Source of the DNA: Hemerocallis citrina
Taxonomy: Eukaryota; Streptophyta; Magnoliopsida; Asparagales; Asphodelaceae
Direction of reading: 5' to 3'
Assembly (NCBI GenBank): GCA_017893485.1
Contig: CM030366.1
Coordinates: 199,297,835 to 199,361,834, forward strand
Length of the DNA stretch: 64,000 nt
Shown here in pieces: positions 20,499-29,929 of this stretch (its first letter is position 1; each line of letters opens with the position of its first letter). The notes below the pieces were generated by a model, which saw nothing but the letters and a program-made list of their open reading frames with translations, was not told the DNA's origin and ran no database searches. Made by a program: the position numbers and the translations under genes.

Positions 20499-21416
20499 CG
20501 CCTTCCACAAGCACCACTCACCTCCCTATCAAGTCTGATCCCCTTCGCAATGTGGGGGATGGATTTACTAGGACCATTTCCGCCAGCTCCCGGACAGCTA
20601 AAGTTTCTAGTCGTGGCAGTCGACTATTTCTCGAAATGGATAGAGGCCGAGCCCCTGGCTACAATCACCGAGCATAGGGTCGTTCAATTCTTCTGGAAAA
20701 ATGTCATCTGCCGATTCGGAGTTCCCCGGGTCATAGTTACAGATAACGGAACGCAGTTCGCTGGGGCTGCCTTCCGAGCCTTATGTGAGGACCTCGCCAT
20801 ACAACACCGCTTCTCCTCCGTCTCACATCCCCAGTCCAATGGCCAGGCCGAAAATGCCAACCGACAGATCCTCTCAGGCATCAAGAAAAGACTAGACAAG
20901 TGCTCCAAGGGCTTGTGGGTCGATCAGCTGCCCAACGTGCTATGGAACTACCGCACCACGAAGCGGACCCCGACAGGCGAGAGCCCGTTTAATCTCACCT
21001 ATGGGTCCGAGGCCCTCATTCCCCTAGAAGTTGGGATACCCTCTCCTCGTTTGATAGCTTTTGAAGAAGAGCAGAATGCCAGAGAGCTCAGAGCAAGCCT
21101 AGACTTGATAGATGAAATCCGAGAAAGAGCTGCTATACGGCAACAAAGTTACCGAAGAAGAATTGAGCTAGCATACAACAAACGAGTCCGCCCAACGGAC
21201 CTCAAAGAAGGGGACCTAGTTCTCCGAAAATTGGCCATCTCGTTCCCCGGACAGAAAAGCAAACTGGCCCCGAATTGGGAGGGACCATACAAGATCTCAA
21301 AAGTGATCTGCCCCGGCGCATACAAGCTAGAAGATCTCGAAGGCAGAGAGATTCCCAGGACTTGGAATGCCGACCATCTTTTGAAATACCAAGAGAAAGC
21401 ACCTACGCCTCTCTAA
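20499..21416 (+). pseudogene. Outer Tat element, integrase
   Basis: Integrase catalytic core and C-terminal region. The D-D-E residues are visible: GMDLLGPFPPAPGQLKFLVV, then VIVTDNGTQFAGAAFRALCE, then HPQSNGQAENANRQILSGIK. The C-terminal GPYKISKVICPGAYKLEDLE is the usual Tat/gypsy tail; there is no chromodomain. The stretch from 20550 is open for 288 codons but is separated from the zinc-binding N-terminus by the TGA at 20496. Integrase normally inserts the element cDNA into the genome; this copy is inactive. Confidence 0.9.
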
Positions 21417-21590
21417 GTAACTCGAGATGTCGAACCATTCCCTTCCTGTTACTAGTAGTGATTTTTTTCCTTTATTTTTTCATTGTAATAACGGCTAGCA
21501 ACTTTAGAAGCAGCCGATCATTGGATATTAATAAATAAAGTTTTCCATATTTTCGATACTGTTATCTCTCTCTGCTTTTAATTCATTAAC
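21417..21590. other. Outer element, pol 3' spacer
   Basis: AT-richer noncoding DNA after the integrase stop, with AATAAATAAAG near 21530 that could serve as a polyadenylation signal. Confidence 0.4.
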
Positions 21591-22445
21591 CTCACGATGG
21601 TTCGGAGTCCAGCACTCAGCTCGACTCTTCATCCTCGGCTCGCCCACAGACGAGCCGGGAGAAGATCGCCGTTCGAAATTGCTCCAGCAGCTGTTGAATG
21701 GTTCGGAGTCCAACACTTGGCTCGATTCTACTTCGCATGTTCGCTCCTAAGTGAACTAGAAGTAGCTCGCCATTCGGAACTGCTCCTGCAACTCTTAAAC
21801 TAACCTCACAATGGTTCGGAGTCCAGCACTCAGCTCGACTCTTCATCCTCGGCTCGCCCACAGACGAGCCGGGAGAAGATCGCCGTTCGAAATTGCTCCC
21901 GCAGCCGTTGAATGGTTCGGAGTCCAACACTTGGCTCGATTCTACTTCGCATGTTCGCTCCTAAGCGAACTAGAAGTAGCTCGCCATTCGGAACTGCTCC
22001 TGCAACTCTTAAACTAACCTCACAATGGTTCGGAGTCCAGCACTCGGCTCGACTCTTCATCCTCGGCTCGCCCACAGACGAGCCGGGAGAAGATCGCCGT
22101 TCAAAATTGCTCCCGCAGCCGTTGAATGGTTCGGAGTCCAACACTTGGCTCGATTCTACTTCGCATGTTCGCTCCTAAGCGAACTAGAAATAGCTCGCCA
22201 TTCGGAACTGCTCCTGCAACTCTTAAACTAACCTCACAATGGTTCGGAGTCCAGCACTCGGCTCGACTCTTCATCCTCGGCTCGCCCATAGACGAGCCGG
22301 GAGAAGATCGCCGTTCGAAATTGCTCCCGCAGCCGTTGAATGGTTCGGAGTCCAACACTTGGCTCGATTCCACTTCGCATGTTCGCTCCTAAGCGAACTA
22401 GAAGTAGCTCGCCATTCGGAACTGCTCCCACAACCCTTAAACTAG
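21591..22445. repeat. 214-bp tandem array (four units) in outer element
   Basis: Units start with ATGGTTCGGAGTCCAGCACT at about 21597, 21811, 22025 and 22239, exactly 214 bp apart. Each unit is itself a dimer: GGTTCGGAGTCCA occurs twice per unit, 101 and then 113 bp apart. Near-identical units suggest recent amplification relative to the decay of pol. The array lies between pol and the antisense gene. The open frames on both strands here repeat with the unit and are not genes. Confidence 0.95.
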
Positions 22446-23109
22446 TCTAACGGTCGGATCTCTCCTATGGCTCGACTTTATCTCACCGGCTCGTCCTCAA
22501 ACGGGCCGGGGTTAGATGGCCAACCCAACCTGCCCCGCGACAGTCGAGCCGAGATGACGAGGTACCGACCCTCGTATATGGCAAAAAACCTCCCGAGACG
22601 AAACCACCGTCAGATCATCTCAGAAAGTGTGCTAGGGCGTGATGAGCGGATCTAATTTAGCCACGTGTCCACAAAACGACAAGATAGCGTTTTCTTGGGA
22701 ACTGGACACGCCTCAAGATTCGTACAACCATCAGACGGCTCTGATCGCTTCACTTCGCTCGGCAGAACTCACTCCGATCTTCAAACTACGACCAGGCCGC
22801 GTGTGCACAGCTGAGAAACAACTGTGCCTTAGCATCCGAACCGAGCCGCTCCTGAAGGGACCGGACAAGATTCAGAAACGCAGCAAAAGAAAGTTTTGAG
22901 GCCAAGGTGCTCGACGATGCGAACACCTGCCTCGCGGCTAATTCTGAGCCTACCCTAGTTAGCACGACGAAAGCACAAATAAGAAGACAGCAGAGAACAG
23001 TTCGGACAAAACAACTCCAATTCTATTAATAACTTGGGTAAAATTACAAAATGGGTTACAACGACAAAAGCTCGCAAATGGGTTACAACAACAAGACACG
23101 ACCCGTTTA
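22446..23109. other. Outer element spacer beyond the 214-bp array
   Basis: Diverged continuation of the array, then unique GC-moderate sequence. It includes GGTACCGACCCTCGTATATGG at about 22561, a phrase that recurs in the 364-bp array at 26.6-27.7 kb. AATAGAATT/ATTAATAA-type signals near 23020-23035 on the - strand could end the antisense transcripts. No gene seen. Confidence 0.5.
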
Positions 23110-23823
23110 CTACCTCCGAGGAAGAGGTATGCTCCGGTTCAGTGACACTTTGGGTCGGCGCTTCTTGACCCCCGAGCTCGTCTCCAGTCCAACGAACCGA
23201 GACGCCTCCTCGCCGCTGACCCTGACGGTAGCTCCAACCGAGGCACCACTTGAAGACACCGCTACACCGCTTTGGGCGTCGGCTGCTGACTTGCCTACGA
23301 TAGGGGTCCGGCTCGCCGCTTGGTAGAACGTGATCCCTCGCTCAATCTCTTCGCGAGTGCAAGAGGTGCTCCGGACGTTAGCTCTCACCGGCTGAGGCTT
23401 GAGCCGAGCAACCTCTTCCTCCAGTTCAACGATCCAATCCTTCGGTGTGTCATCCTTTACTATCACTTTAAACCGAGGAAGTTTTGCCGAACCAGGATAC
23501 TCGGCGCTGTCGGAGATAATACGGCGCAAGTGTGTCACCTCGATACTCTTGTCGACCGTCACCCTTTGCAACTGCTCTACCTTCTTCGCAAAGTCATCTC
23601 GCTCGGCCGAAACTCGCGCCAGCTCCTCCTCCTTCGCAGATAGTTCGGCCTCGCATATCCGTAGATGGAGCAACTCGGCCAACGCCTCGCTATGCCTAAT
23701 CTCTAAGTTGTGTAGTATCTTCCTCATCAGGTGAACCTCACCCTCGAGATGATCCTCCCGAGATCGCTTAAACAACTCGGCTCGGCGCCAATCAGCCGAG
23801 GTGGTTAGAGTCTGCTCGGCAAT
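23110..23823 (-). pseudogene. Outer element, second antisense ORF (coiled-coil exon)
   Basis: On the - strand a splice acceptor (TTTCTCATTTCAG) at about 23824 leads into an open exon reading IAEQTLTTSADWRRAELFKR, then a long heptad-rich stretch (CEAELSAKEEELARVSAERD, KKVEQLQRV), then PKDWIVELEEEVARLKPQPV and a C-terminal tail ending NRSIPLPRR. It is about 238 codons without a stop. It is predicted to form a coiled coil. I see no homologue in the inner element. It may be a further 3' exon of the antisense gene upstream, or a separate gene that lost its first exon. Function unknown. Confidence 0.5.
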
Positions 23824-23991
23824 CTGAAATGAGAAAGGGATAGCATTGAAGTGCAATATTGCTGAACCAAACACTTAGACAAATTTCGAAGTCAAAATAT
23901 TTTTCATTCATTAAAAGCGGTGGCCAGTCCGCAAAAGGCATTACACTTTTAAAAGAACAAAACAAGAAATTACAAAGAAGTTGCGAGGGGA

Positions 23992-26213
23992 TCAAGGGTC
24001 CACCTGCGTCACCGCGTCGACCTCGGGCACATCGTTAGACGGCCCCTCGACCCTCCCCTCGGCTCGGACGTTTGCCACCGGTGGCTCGGTCTCCTCCTCC
24101 TCGTCTTCACCTTCGGCCTCGTCGCCCTTGTCTTCTTCCCCCTCGTCGCTGAAGGCGACCCTGGCCACAGGCGGTAGCCGACCCGCTTGAAGCCAGGGAT
24201 CCGTTCTTGGACATGGTCGAGCGCCGTTTGATAAGACCGCTCCATGTTCTCGGCCATGTGCTTCTTCGCCTCGGCCTCGACCTCCTTCTCCACCTCAGCC
24301 CTGATCTTCGTCGCCAGGGCCTTCATCTCCGCCTTCTCTTCGGCCAAGGACTTCGTCGCCGCAGCCAGCTCCTCGGCGGCCTCGGCAGCCTTGGCAGACT
24401 CCGCCTCGAGGCTCCCCTTGACTTTCTCCAGGTCGGCAACAAGGTCGGCCACCCGGACTTCCAAGGCCTCGGCTCTCCTCTGCTCGGCCTCGAGCTCCTT
24501 GACCGCCCGAACCTTTGCCAACCGGTCATTGTCGCTCGCCGCCCTCAACTCCTTCTCCTGCTCGGCGAACGTCTCGAGGAGATGGCCGAAGTGACAGGTA
24601 GCCTGCGAAGACTAACGGTGAGCGCGCTAAACAAACCGGGCAGTAAACTTGGAAAAAACTTAGCAACAAGAAACTTACCGAGACGAGTGATCGAGCCACC
24701 TCATAGGTGTCGTCACCCACCGTCCCCGCCCTTAGCGCGGCTCGATCCTTCGGGGTCGCCAAGTGCTTGACGACCTGCACTGACATTTGCGAATTGCCGA
24801 GGAACCCGTCATGGTTCTTCACTCGCTAATTCGGCACGAACAGCTGCTTGTGCTGCTCGGTCAGAATCTCCTCGACAGCCTTGGTCAGCGGTGGTGCCTC
24901 GATCGACAGCGCCGCGTTTACGTCGAAGGCCCCCTTGATCACGCCAGGGGCCACAGGGGACGAGGGCTCTTCAACAACAACAACCTCCGAGGGCGCCTCA
25001 ACGGTCGGAGGGGGCGGGGTGATGTTCGAGGCGACAGTGGGTGGCGGAGTCGACGAGGCAGTCGCGGCCGCCCTCTTCCTCTTTCTCCCCCCGGCCAACT
25101 TGGACCTGTCGGCCATCATGGAGTTGAAGTCGATCTTCATTGCTTCTGCGTCGAGCCACAAAAAAAAGAGACGAGTTAACGAGTCGAACTAAAAACTTGA
25201 AAGAAAAATGAAAATAAATAAGATGTCAGGAGCATACTCGGGTCGATGGGGCTTAGGCCGGACCCGAACAACACCTCCTCCATCAACTCCCTCCAACTCA
25301 GTATCGGAAGAGCCATTATCTTCCTCGCCACCTCCTCCTCGGCCTCAGACAAAACAGGGTCGGCACGCGCGAATTTCGGCACCTCCACCTTCCAACGGGT
25401 CGGAATAGACCGAATCGCCTCGCCCCTTATTATAAAATATTTTTCCTTCCAACCCTTAATTGAATCGGGGTTTTCTATAATCTTAACACCCTTCCTCGGC
25501 CCCAAGTAGTATCGATACTCCGTCTTGTGCTGCCGGTTTACTCGATACATTCCTCGGAAGACCGTGAGATCCGGCTCTACTTCGGCTCGGTGGCACTGAA
25601 GCAAAAAGGCGTTCACATGACGCCATGTGTTCGGCATGAACTGGGTCGGCGCGAGGCAGAACCAGCCGAGGATCTCAAGGATGAAAGGGTGCAGAGGGAA
25701 ATGTAACCCGACATTCAAGGAGTCGACGTCGAACATGCACATGTCCGACGACGGCAGCTTGGAGTTCGCTCGTATCCCGGGACCGGGGAGAATCAGTTTG
25801 TACTCCGGAGGGATGGCGAAGGCCTTTCTAACCCGGAGTAGGTCCATCTCGGACAACAGCGAGATGAGCTCATCGGCTTCGGTGGGAAGGGCCGGGTTAG
25901 GTTCCTCGACGATCTTAGACTTCCCATAGATCGCCTTCTCCAGCAGGTCGCCCTTGTACTGCCTGACCCCCGAATGCTCGGACAGGACAGAAGGATATCG
26001 TCCCATCTCGGGGGCTTGCTTCGGATTCTCCACAATCACCGCCACTACGGGAGATTGGGTCTCCACCCTCCTCTTCTTCTTCTCCTGCCTCGTCTCGGCT
26101 ACAGACGGTTTAGCGACCTGTTTTCCCTTTCTCCGAATCTCCGACCTCCTCCTCTCCTCGGCACCATCATCGCCCGAAGACGAGGCCCCACTCCCCGAGT
26201 TCACTCGAGACAT
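23992..26213 (-). pseudogene. Outer element, antisense gene homologous to 12214-14455 (decayed)
   Basis: Same three-exon plan as the inner element: exon 1 26213-25238, exon 2 25145-24679, exon 3 24602 to about 23992, with the introns at equivalent places and phases. Exon 1 carries the PF04195-like region (AIPPEYKLILPGPGIRANSK, LHFPLHPFILEILGWFCLAP, PNTWRHVNAFLLQCHR, RSIPTRWKVEVPKFARADP). Exon 2 has a Lys/Arg stretch and VVKHLATPKDRAALRAG, paralleling VEKLATPRDRKVMEG of the inner copy. Exon 3 is a coiled coil (KELEAEQRRAEALEVRVADL) followed by an acidic tail in another frame. One in-frame TAG at 24826 and a frameshift near 24170 break it. Role unknown. Confidence 0.75.
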
Positions 26214-26418
26214 CTCTAGAAAAATTATTTAGACTAAGTGAACTGACCTTTTGAAGTGACGTTCACGGTCGGAGTGCTCTCGCCGAAAATCGCCTGGCCC
26301 ACGCGACAGCTAACGGCAATGCCTTGGAGAAAAAATCGCCGCTAGCAGAGAACTTAGAGAACGAAAGTGAAGACTTGAGAGTAAAAAGTAAGAAATGAGC
26401 TTGGGAGTGGGGGTGAAA

Positions 26419-26428
26419 GCTTATAACC
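26419..26428 (-). promoter_or_regulatory. TATA box for the outer antisense gene
   Basis: On the - strand GGGGTTATAAGC lies about 210 bp upstream of the ATG at 26213, followed by a pyrimidine-rich leader. Position and context parallel the inner element. Confidence 0.45.
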
Positions 26429-26559
26429 CCTAAAAAAGTTGGGCCTCCTTGGGAAACGCAAAAAGCCCACTAAGAAGCCAAAGCGACAAGCGGAAAAGTT
26501 ACGAAGTTACGAGAAGCAAGAAACTCTTCAAATTACTAAGTCAACGACTCGGCCACCGG

Positions 26560-27700
26560 GTGCCGGGTCGAGCTATCGAACAGCTCGGCTGAGCAACCGA
26601 GCTACTGCGCTCCCCCAAAATAGACAACTCAGCACCTCGGCCAAACAGCCCCGATGAGCCGAGCCGAGGTGCCGGGGTACCGACCCTCGTATATGGAGAA
26701 AAATCGTCCCGATGCGAAGTCACCGTCGGATCTCTCCAAAATTCGCGACAGAATCTGATGGACGGTTCAGATCGTGCCACGCCCACAAAACGACAAGATA
26801 ACGTTTTCTCGTGATCTGAACCCCATCCTCGTGATGCGCGCCATGATGGACCGCCCAGATCCAACCACGCGTCCCTCTGAGCTGCCTGCCATCGGCTTGC
26901 CCAGCCGAGCTACCGAACAGCTCAGCCGAGCGGCCGAGCCACTAGGCACGGAAAGGTGGAACCCTCAAGACGTTTCCCCCAAAACAGACAACTCAGCACC
27001 TCGGCCAAACAGCCCCGATGAGCCGAGCCGAGGTGCCGGGGTACCGACCCTCGTATATGGAGAAAAATTGTCCCGAGGCGAAGTCACCGTCGGATCTCTC
27101 CAAAATTCGCGACAGAATCTGATGGACGGTTCAGATCGTGCCACGCCCACAAAATGACAAGATAACATTTTCTCGTGATCTGAACCCCATCCTCGTGATG
27201 CGCGCCATGATGGACCGCCCAGATCCAGCCACGCGTCCCTCCGAGCTGCCTGCCATCGGATTGCCCAGCCGAGCTACCGAACAGCTCAGCCGAGCGGCCG
27301 AGCCACTAGGCACGGAAAGGTGGAACCCTCAAGACGTTTCCCCCAAAACAGACAACTCAGCACCTCGGCCAAATAGCCCTGATGAGCCGAGCCGAGGTGC
27401 CGGGGTACCGACCCTCGTATATGGCAAAAAATCACGCCGACCCATATCAGCCGTTAGATCTTGGGAAAAAGCGCGCGCGTCATGATGGACGGCCCAGATT
27501 TGGCCACGTCCACTAAACGACAAGATAGCGTTTTATGGAGATCCACGCTGAAACAGACGGCCCAGATGATGCCACGTACCTCGGATTCATCGAACCGAGG
27601 CGCTGACCCTCCGAGCCGAGGCACTGGTCCTCGAGGTACCAAGCCGAGCCGAGGCACCGAGGTACCGACCCTCGCATACGGCGAAAAACTTGCCGAGGAA
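26560..27700. repeat. 364-bp tandem array in outer element
   Basis: The phrase GCCGGGGTACCGACCCTCGT occurs at about 26669, 27033 and 27397, 364 bp apart, with diverged edge units (about 22561 and 27655 carry variants). Units contain CACCTCGGCCAAACAGCCCC and ACAAAACGACAAGATAACG. The array lies between the antisense gene promoter and the 3' LTR, a second array in the same element after the 214-bp one. Open frames in it repeat with the unit and are not genes. Confidence 0.9.
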
Positions 27701-28162
27701 CAGGGACCGTCTGATCACCCCGAAACTCGCGCTCTGCCCTGATCGAGGGCTCTGATGACGCCACGTCATAAATAAATATTAAAAAATCAATTTTTATTTA
27801 TTTAAATCATTTTATTTATCTAAAAATTACGAAAAATTGCTAAAAATTTGGGAAAATTAGCTAAAAATTTCAGGAAATAATTGAAAATTCGGGGGACATT
27901 TTTGAGCCTTCGAACGAACAATTATTGCCTAGAATGTACGGCTAAAACCCCGGGACGACTAACTAACGCATCGCAAAATTAGATAGATAGCCTGAAAAGA
28001 TAGATAAAAACTTGATATACCACATGTCTTCAAGAAAGAAGAAGGAATTACCTTACCATCCACTTCAGGATTCCAAAAACACCCATTCGGACTTCGATAC
28101 AACTCCTCTAGCCACTAAAAACATTCAAACTACTCCTCAAAGACTGATTGTCCCCAGCCTTT
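27701..28162. other. Outer element 3' UTR end
   Basis: AT-rich noncoding stretch between the 364-bp array and the polypurine tract. No gene seen. Confidence 0.6.
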
Positions 28163-28178
28163 AGGAGTGGGGGGCTCA
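28163..28178 (+). other. Outer Tat element, polypurine tract
   Basis: AGGAGTGGGGGGCTCA immediately precedes the 3' LTR; it primes plus-strand synthesis. Confidence 0.85.
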
Positions 28179-28773
28179 TGATATGTCTAAAAATAGGGGT
28201 TTAATCAAGACCGTCCAAATTGGGCATGAACCCTGAAGTTCAGGAGTAAAACGGTAATTTTACCTACAAAACGGGTCTGAAGCGGATATTGGGTCTCCTT
28301 CTCGCAGATCCAATAACCCGCGAACGGATCCACCTCAATTGGGTGCGGGTTTCAACCCTCACCGAACCCGATCTGCCAGGATAGAATTAGGGTTTCTGAT
28401 TAACATTAATCAACGGCCCTGATTCATATCTGTCCTCTCACTGGGGATTAGGGATTACATTCCTTATCTACACACAGGAATTACATGCCTAATCTGTTCC
28501 CTAAGATGCCTATAAATACCCTCCACCCATCTCCATTAAGAGGTAATCAATCTTTCACCAGTTTTTGCGCTCTTTCATAGTCTGCCAGATTACTGACTTG
28601 AGCGTCGGAGGGTGCGTCGCCGGGAAAAACCCCGGTGTCTCGCACTTTTTGCAGGTGCACAGCGGGAACGACGATCGACGCCCGACGGAACAGGTACACA
28701 GGTTTTCTATTCAGTTTCCCTAAGAATCCACAAGTTCTATCTGTTTGCCCCCATACCAAATTTAGCGGCAACA
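28179..28773 (+). repeat. Outer Tat element, 3' LTR
   Basis: 595 bp, about 19 differences from the 5' LTR counted by eye, most of them C/T or G/A. Ends GGCAACA, followed by the TSD GAGGT at 28774-28778. Confidence 0.95.
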
Positions 28774-28778
28774 GAGGT

Positions 28779-29110
28779 TATAGATGGATGTTACTCAATA
28801 TGATGTCATCTCAGTTGGGATTCCTGCCCTTCATCCATACATTCGTCATCTGATTCTTCTTTTTCCTTTGTCTCGCCCTATCTTGACAAAAAAAATCATC
28901 GACTTTCTGAAACTGAACGAAAGCCGGACATGGATGATGCCTCCTCAACTCATGTCATTGATAAGGAAGTTGTTGATGAGGACGAGCTGTTTGCAGCTGG
29001 GTGGTGGACGAGCAAAAGGAAACAGAGAGAAGATGATGAAAAAGAGAGGGAGAGTGGTTCTTACCCATTAATCTACGTGTTTTGTTGTTTCTTGGATCAT
29101 AGTATTCACC
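28779..29110 (+). other. Exon-like sequence of unknown identity at the Tat insertion site
   Basis: Several open frames overlap. The most protein-like, 28930-29060, reads MDDASSTHVIDKEVVDEDEL, then FAAGWWTSKRKQREDDEKER: acidic then basic, compatible with a nuclear-protein exon. A GT dinucleotide near 29054 could be a donor. The sequence is contiguous with 5656-5719 on the other side of the Tat element, so the element may have split a gene. I do not recognise the protein. Confidence 0.3.
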
Positions 29111-29194
29111 TCGATTTCAAAGGCTTGGGGGCATGGATAGTTTCTTTCAACCTTTGTGTGTGTGTGGGGGGGAGGGGGGGGGCTTGGACCGGGA

Positions 29195-29462
29195 TTACAT
29201 GCGGCTTATGTGCGCCCGCAGGTCCTGCAGACACGAATGTCGGACCAATCTGAAGTAATAGCCAAATAAATGCTGCGAACATTTCTTTGCGGCTTGGTGT
29301 GCGCCTGCACGTCCTGCAGACACGAATGTCAGACCAATCTGATGTAATAGCCAAATAAATGCTGCGAACATTTCTTTGCGGCTTGTGTGCGCCTGCACGT
29401 CCTGCAGACACGAATGTCGGACCAATCTGAAGTATTAGCCAAATAAATGCTGCGAACATTTC
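29195..29462. repeat. Three tandem copies of an 88-89-bp repeat
   Basis: TCCTGCAGACACGAATGTC recurs at 29223, 29312 and 29400, each followed by GCCAAATAAATGCTGCGAAC. The copies are nearly identical. Reverse-strand open frames across them are repeat artefacts. Confidence 0.9.
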
Positions 29463-29489
29463 TTTGCTATTGAATAGTCTGTCTAAAAA

Positions 29490-29925
29490 ACAGCAACAAA
29501 ACAGTTATTCTGCATTCTTTGGCATGGTTTTCCCCATAAAGCTTTTGTAACGGACGAATCAATACAAAATTAACAACAAAAAAATTATTTTGCATTCATT
29601 GGCTTGTTTCCCCATGAAGTCTATAAATTGATGCATCTTCTTCTGATTCCACACACCCGAAAATATGTTGCGACTGTATATCTGCCATTGAATAGTCGGT
29701 CCACCTTTAAAGGTTTGTAATAGACAAATCAATACAAAAAATGATAGAAAAATGTTTATTCTGCATTCATTGGCATGTTTCCCCTATAAATCTTTTGTAA
29801 CAGACAAATAAATGCAAAATTAACAGCAAAACGTTTATTTTGCATTCATTTGCCTATTCCCCCATGAAGTCTATAAATTGATGCATCTTCTTCTGATTCC
29901 ACACACCCGAAAAATCCAACTAGGA
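29490..29925. repeat. Tandem duplication, period 250 bp
   Basis: Two diverged copies, each with TTTGCATTCATT, CCCCATGAAGTCTATAAATT and CATCTTCTTCTGATTCCACA. The second copy of the last block is 250 bp after the first (29621 and 29871). Confidence 0.8.
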
Positions 29926-29929
29926 ATTA

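Larger units (their letters stand above)
5720..28773 (+). mobile_element. Outer Tat-lineage Ty3/gypsy retrotransposon (interrupted)
   Basis: Complete element by structure: two 595-bp LTRs starting TG and ending CA, an exact 5-bp target duplication GAGGT (5715-5719 and 28774-28778), a PBS-like site after the left LTR, and a purine-rich tract before the right LTR. The order gag, protease, RT, RNase H, second RNase H, integrase is Ty3/gypsy. The second archaeal-type RNase H and the antisense gene between pol and the 3' LTR point to the Tat lineage. It spans 23.05 kb because a 9.3-kb element (9169-18502) sits in its RT; without that and one TSD copy it is about 13.7 kb. The LTRs differ at roughly 19 sites by eye (about 3%), and gag, pol and the antisense gene carry stops and frameshifts, so it is an old, dead copy. 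Confidence 0.95.

Noticed and set aside
21597..22445. Repeated 68- and 104-codon frames on both strands
   Set aside because: They follow the 214-bp tandem unit, which lacks stops in several frames.
23981..25192. Plus-strand frames of 100-190 codons
   Set aside because: Complements of the antisense gene exons on the - strand, which have the coherent domains and splice sites.
29106..29459. Minus-strand frames with a repeated peptide
   Set aside because: By-product of an 88-bp tandem repeat whose length allows the frame to continue.
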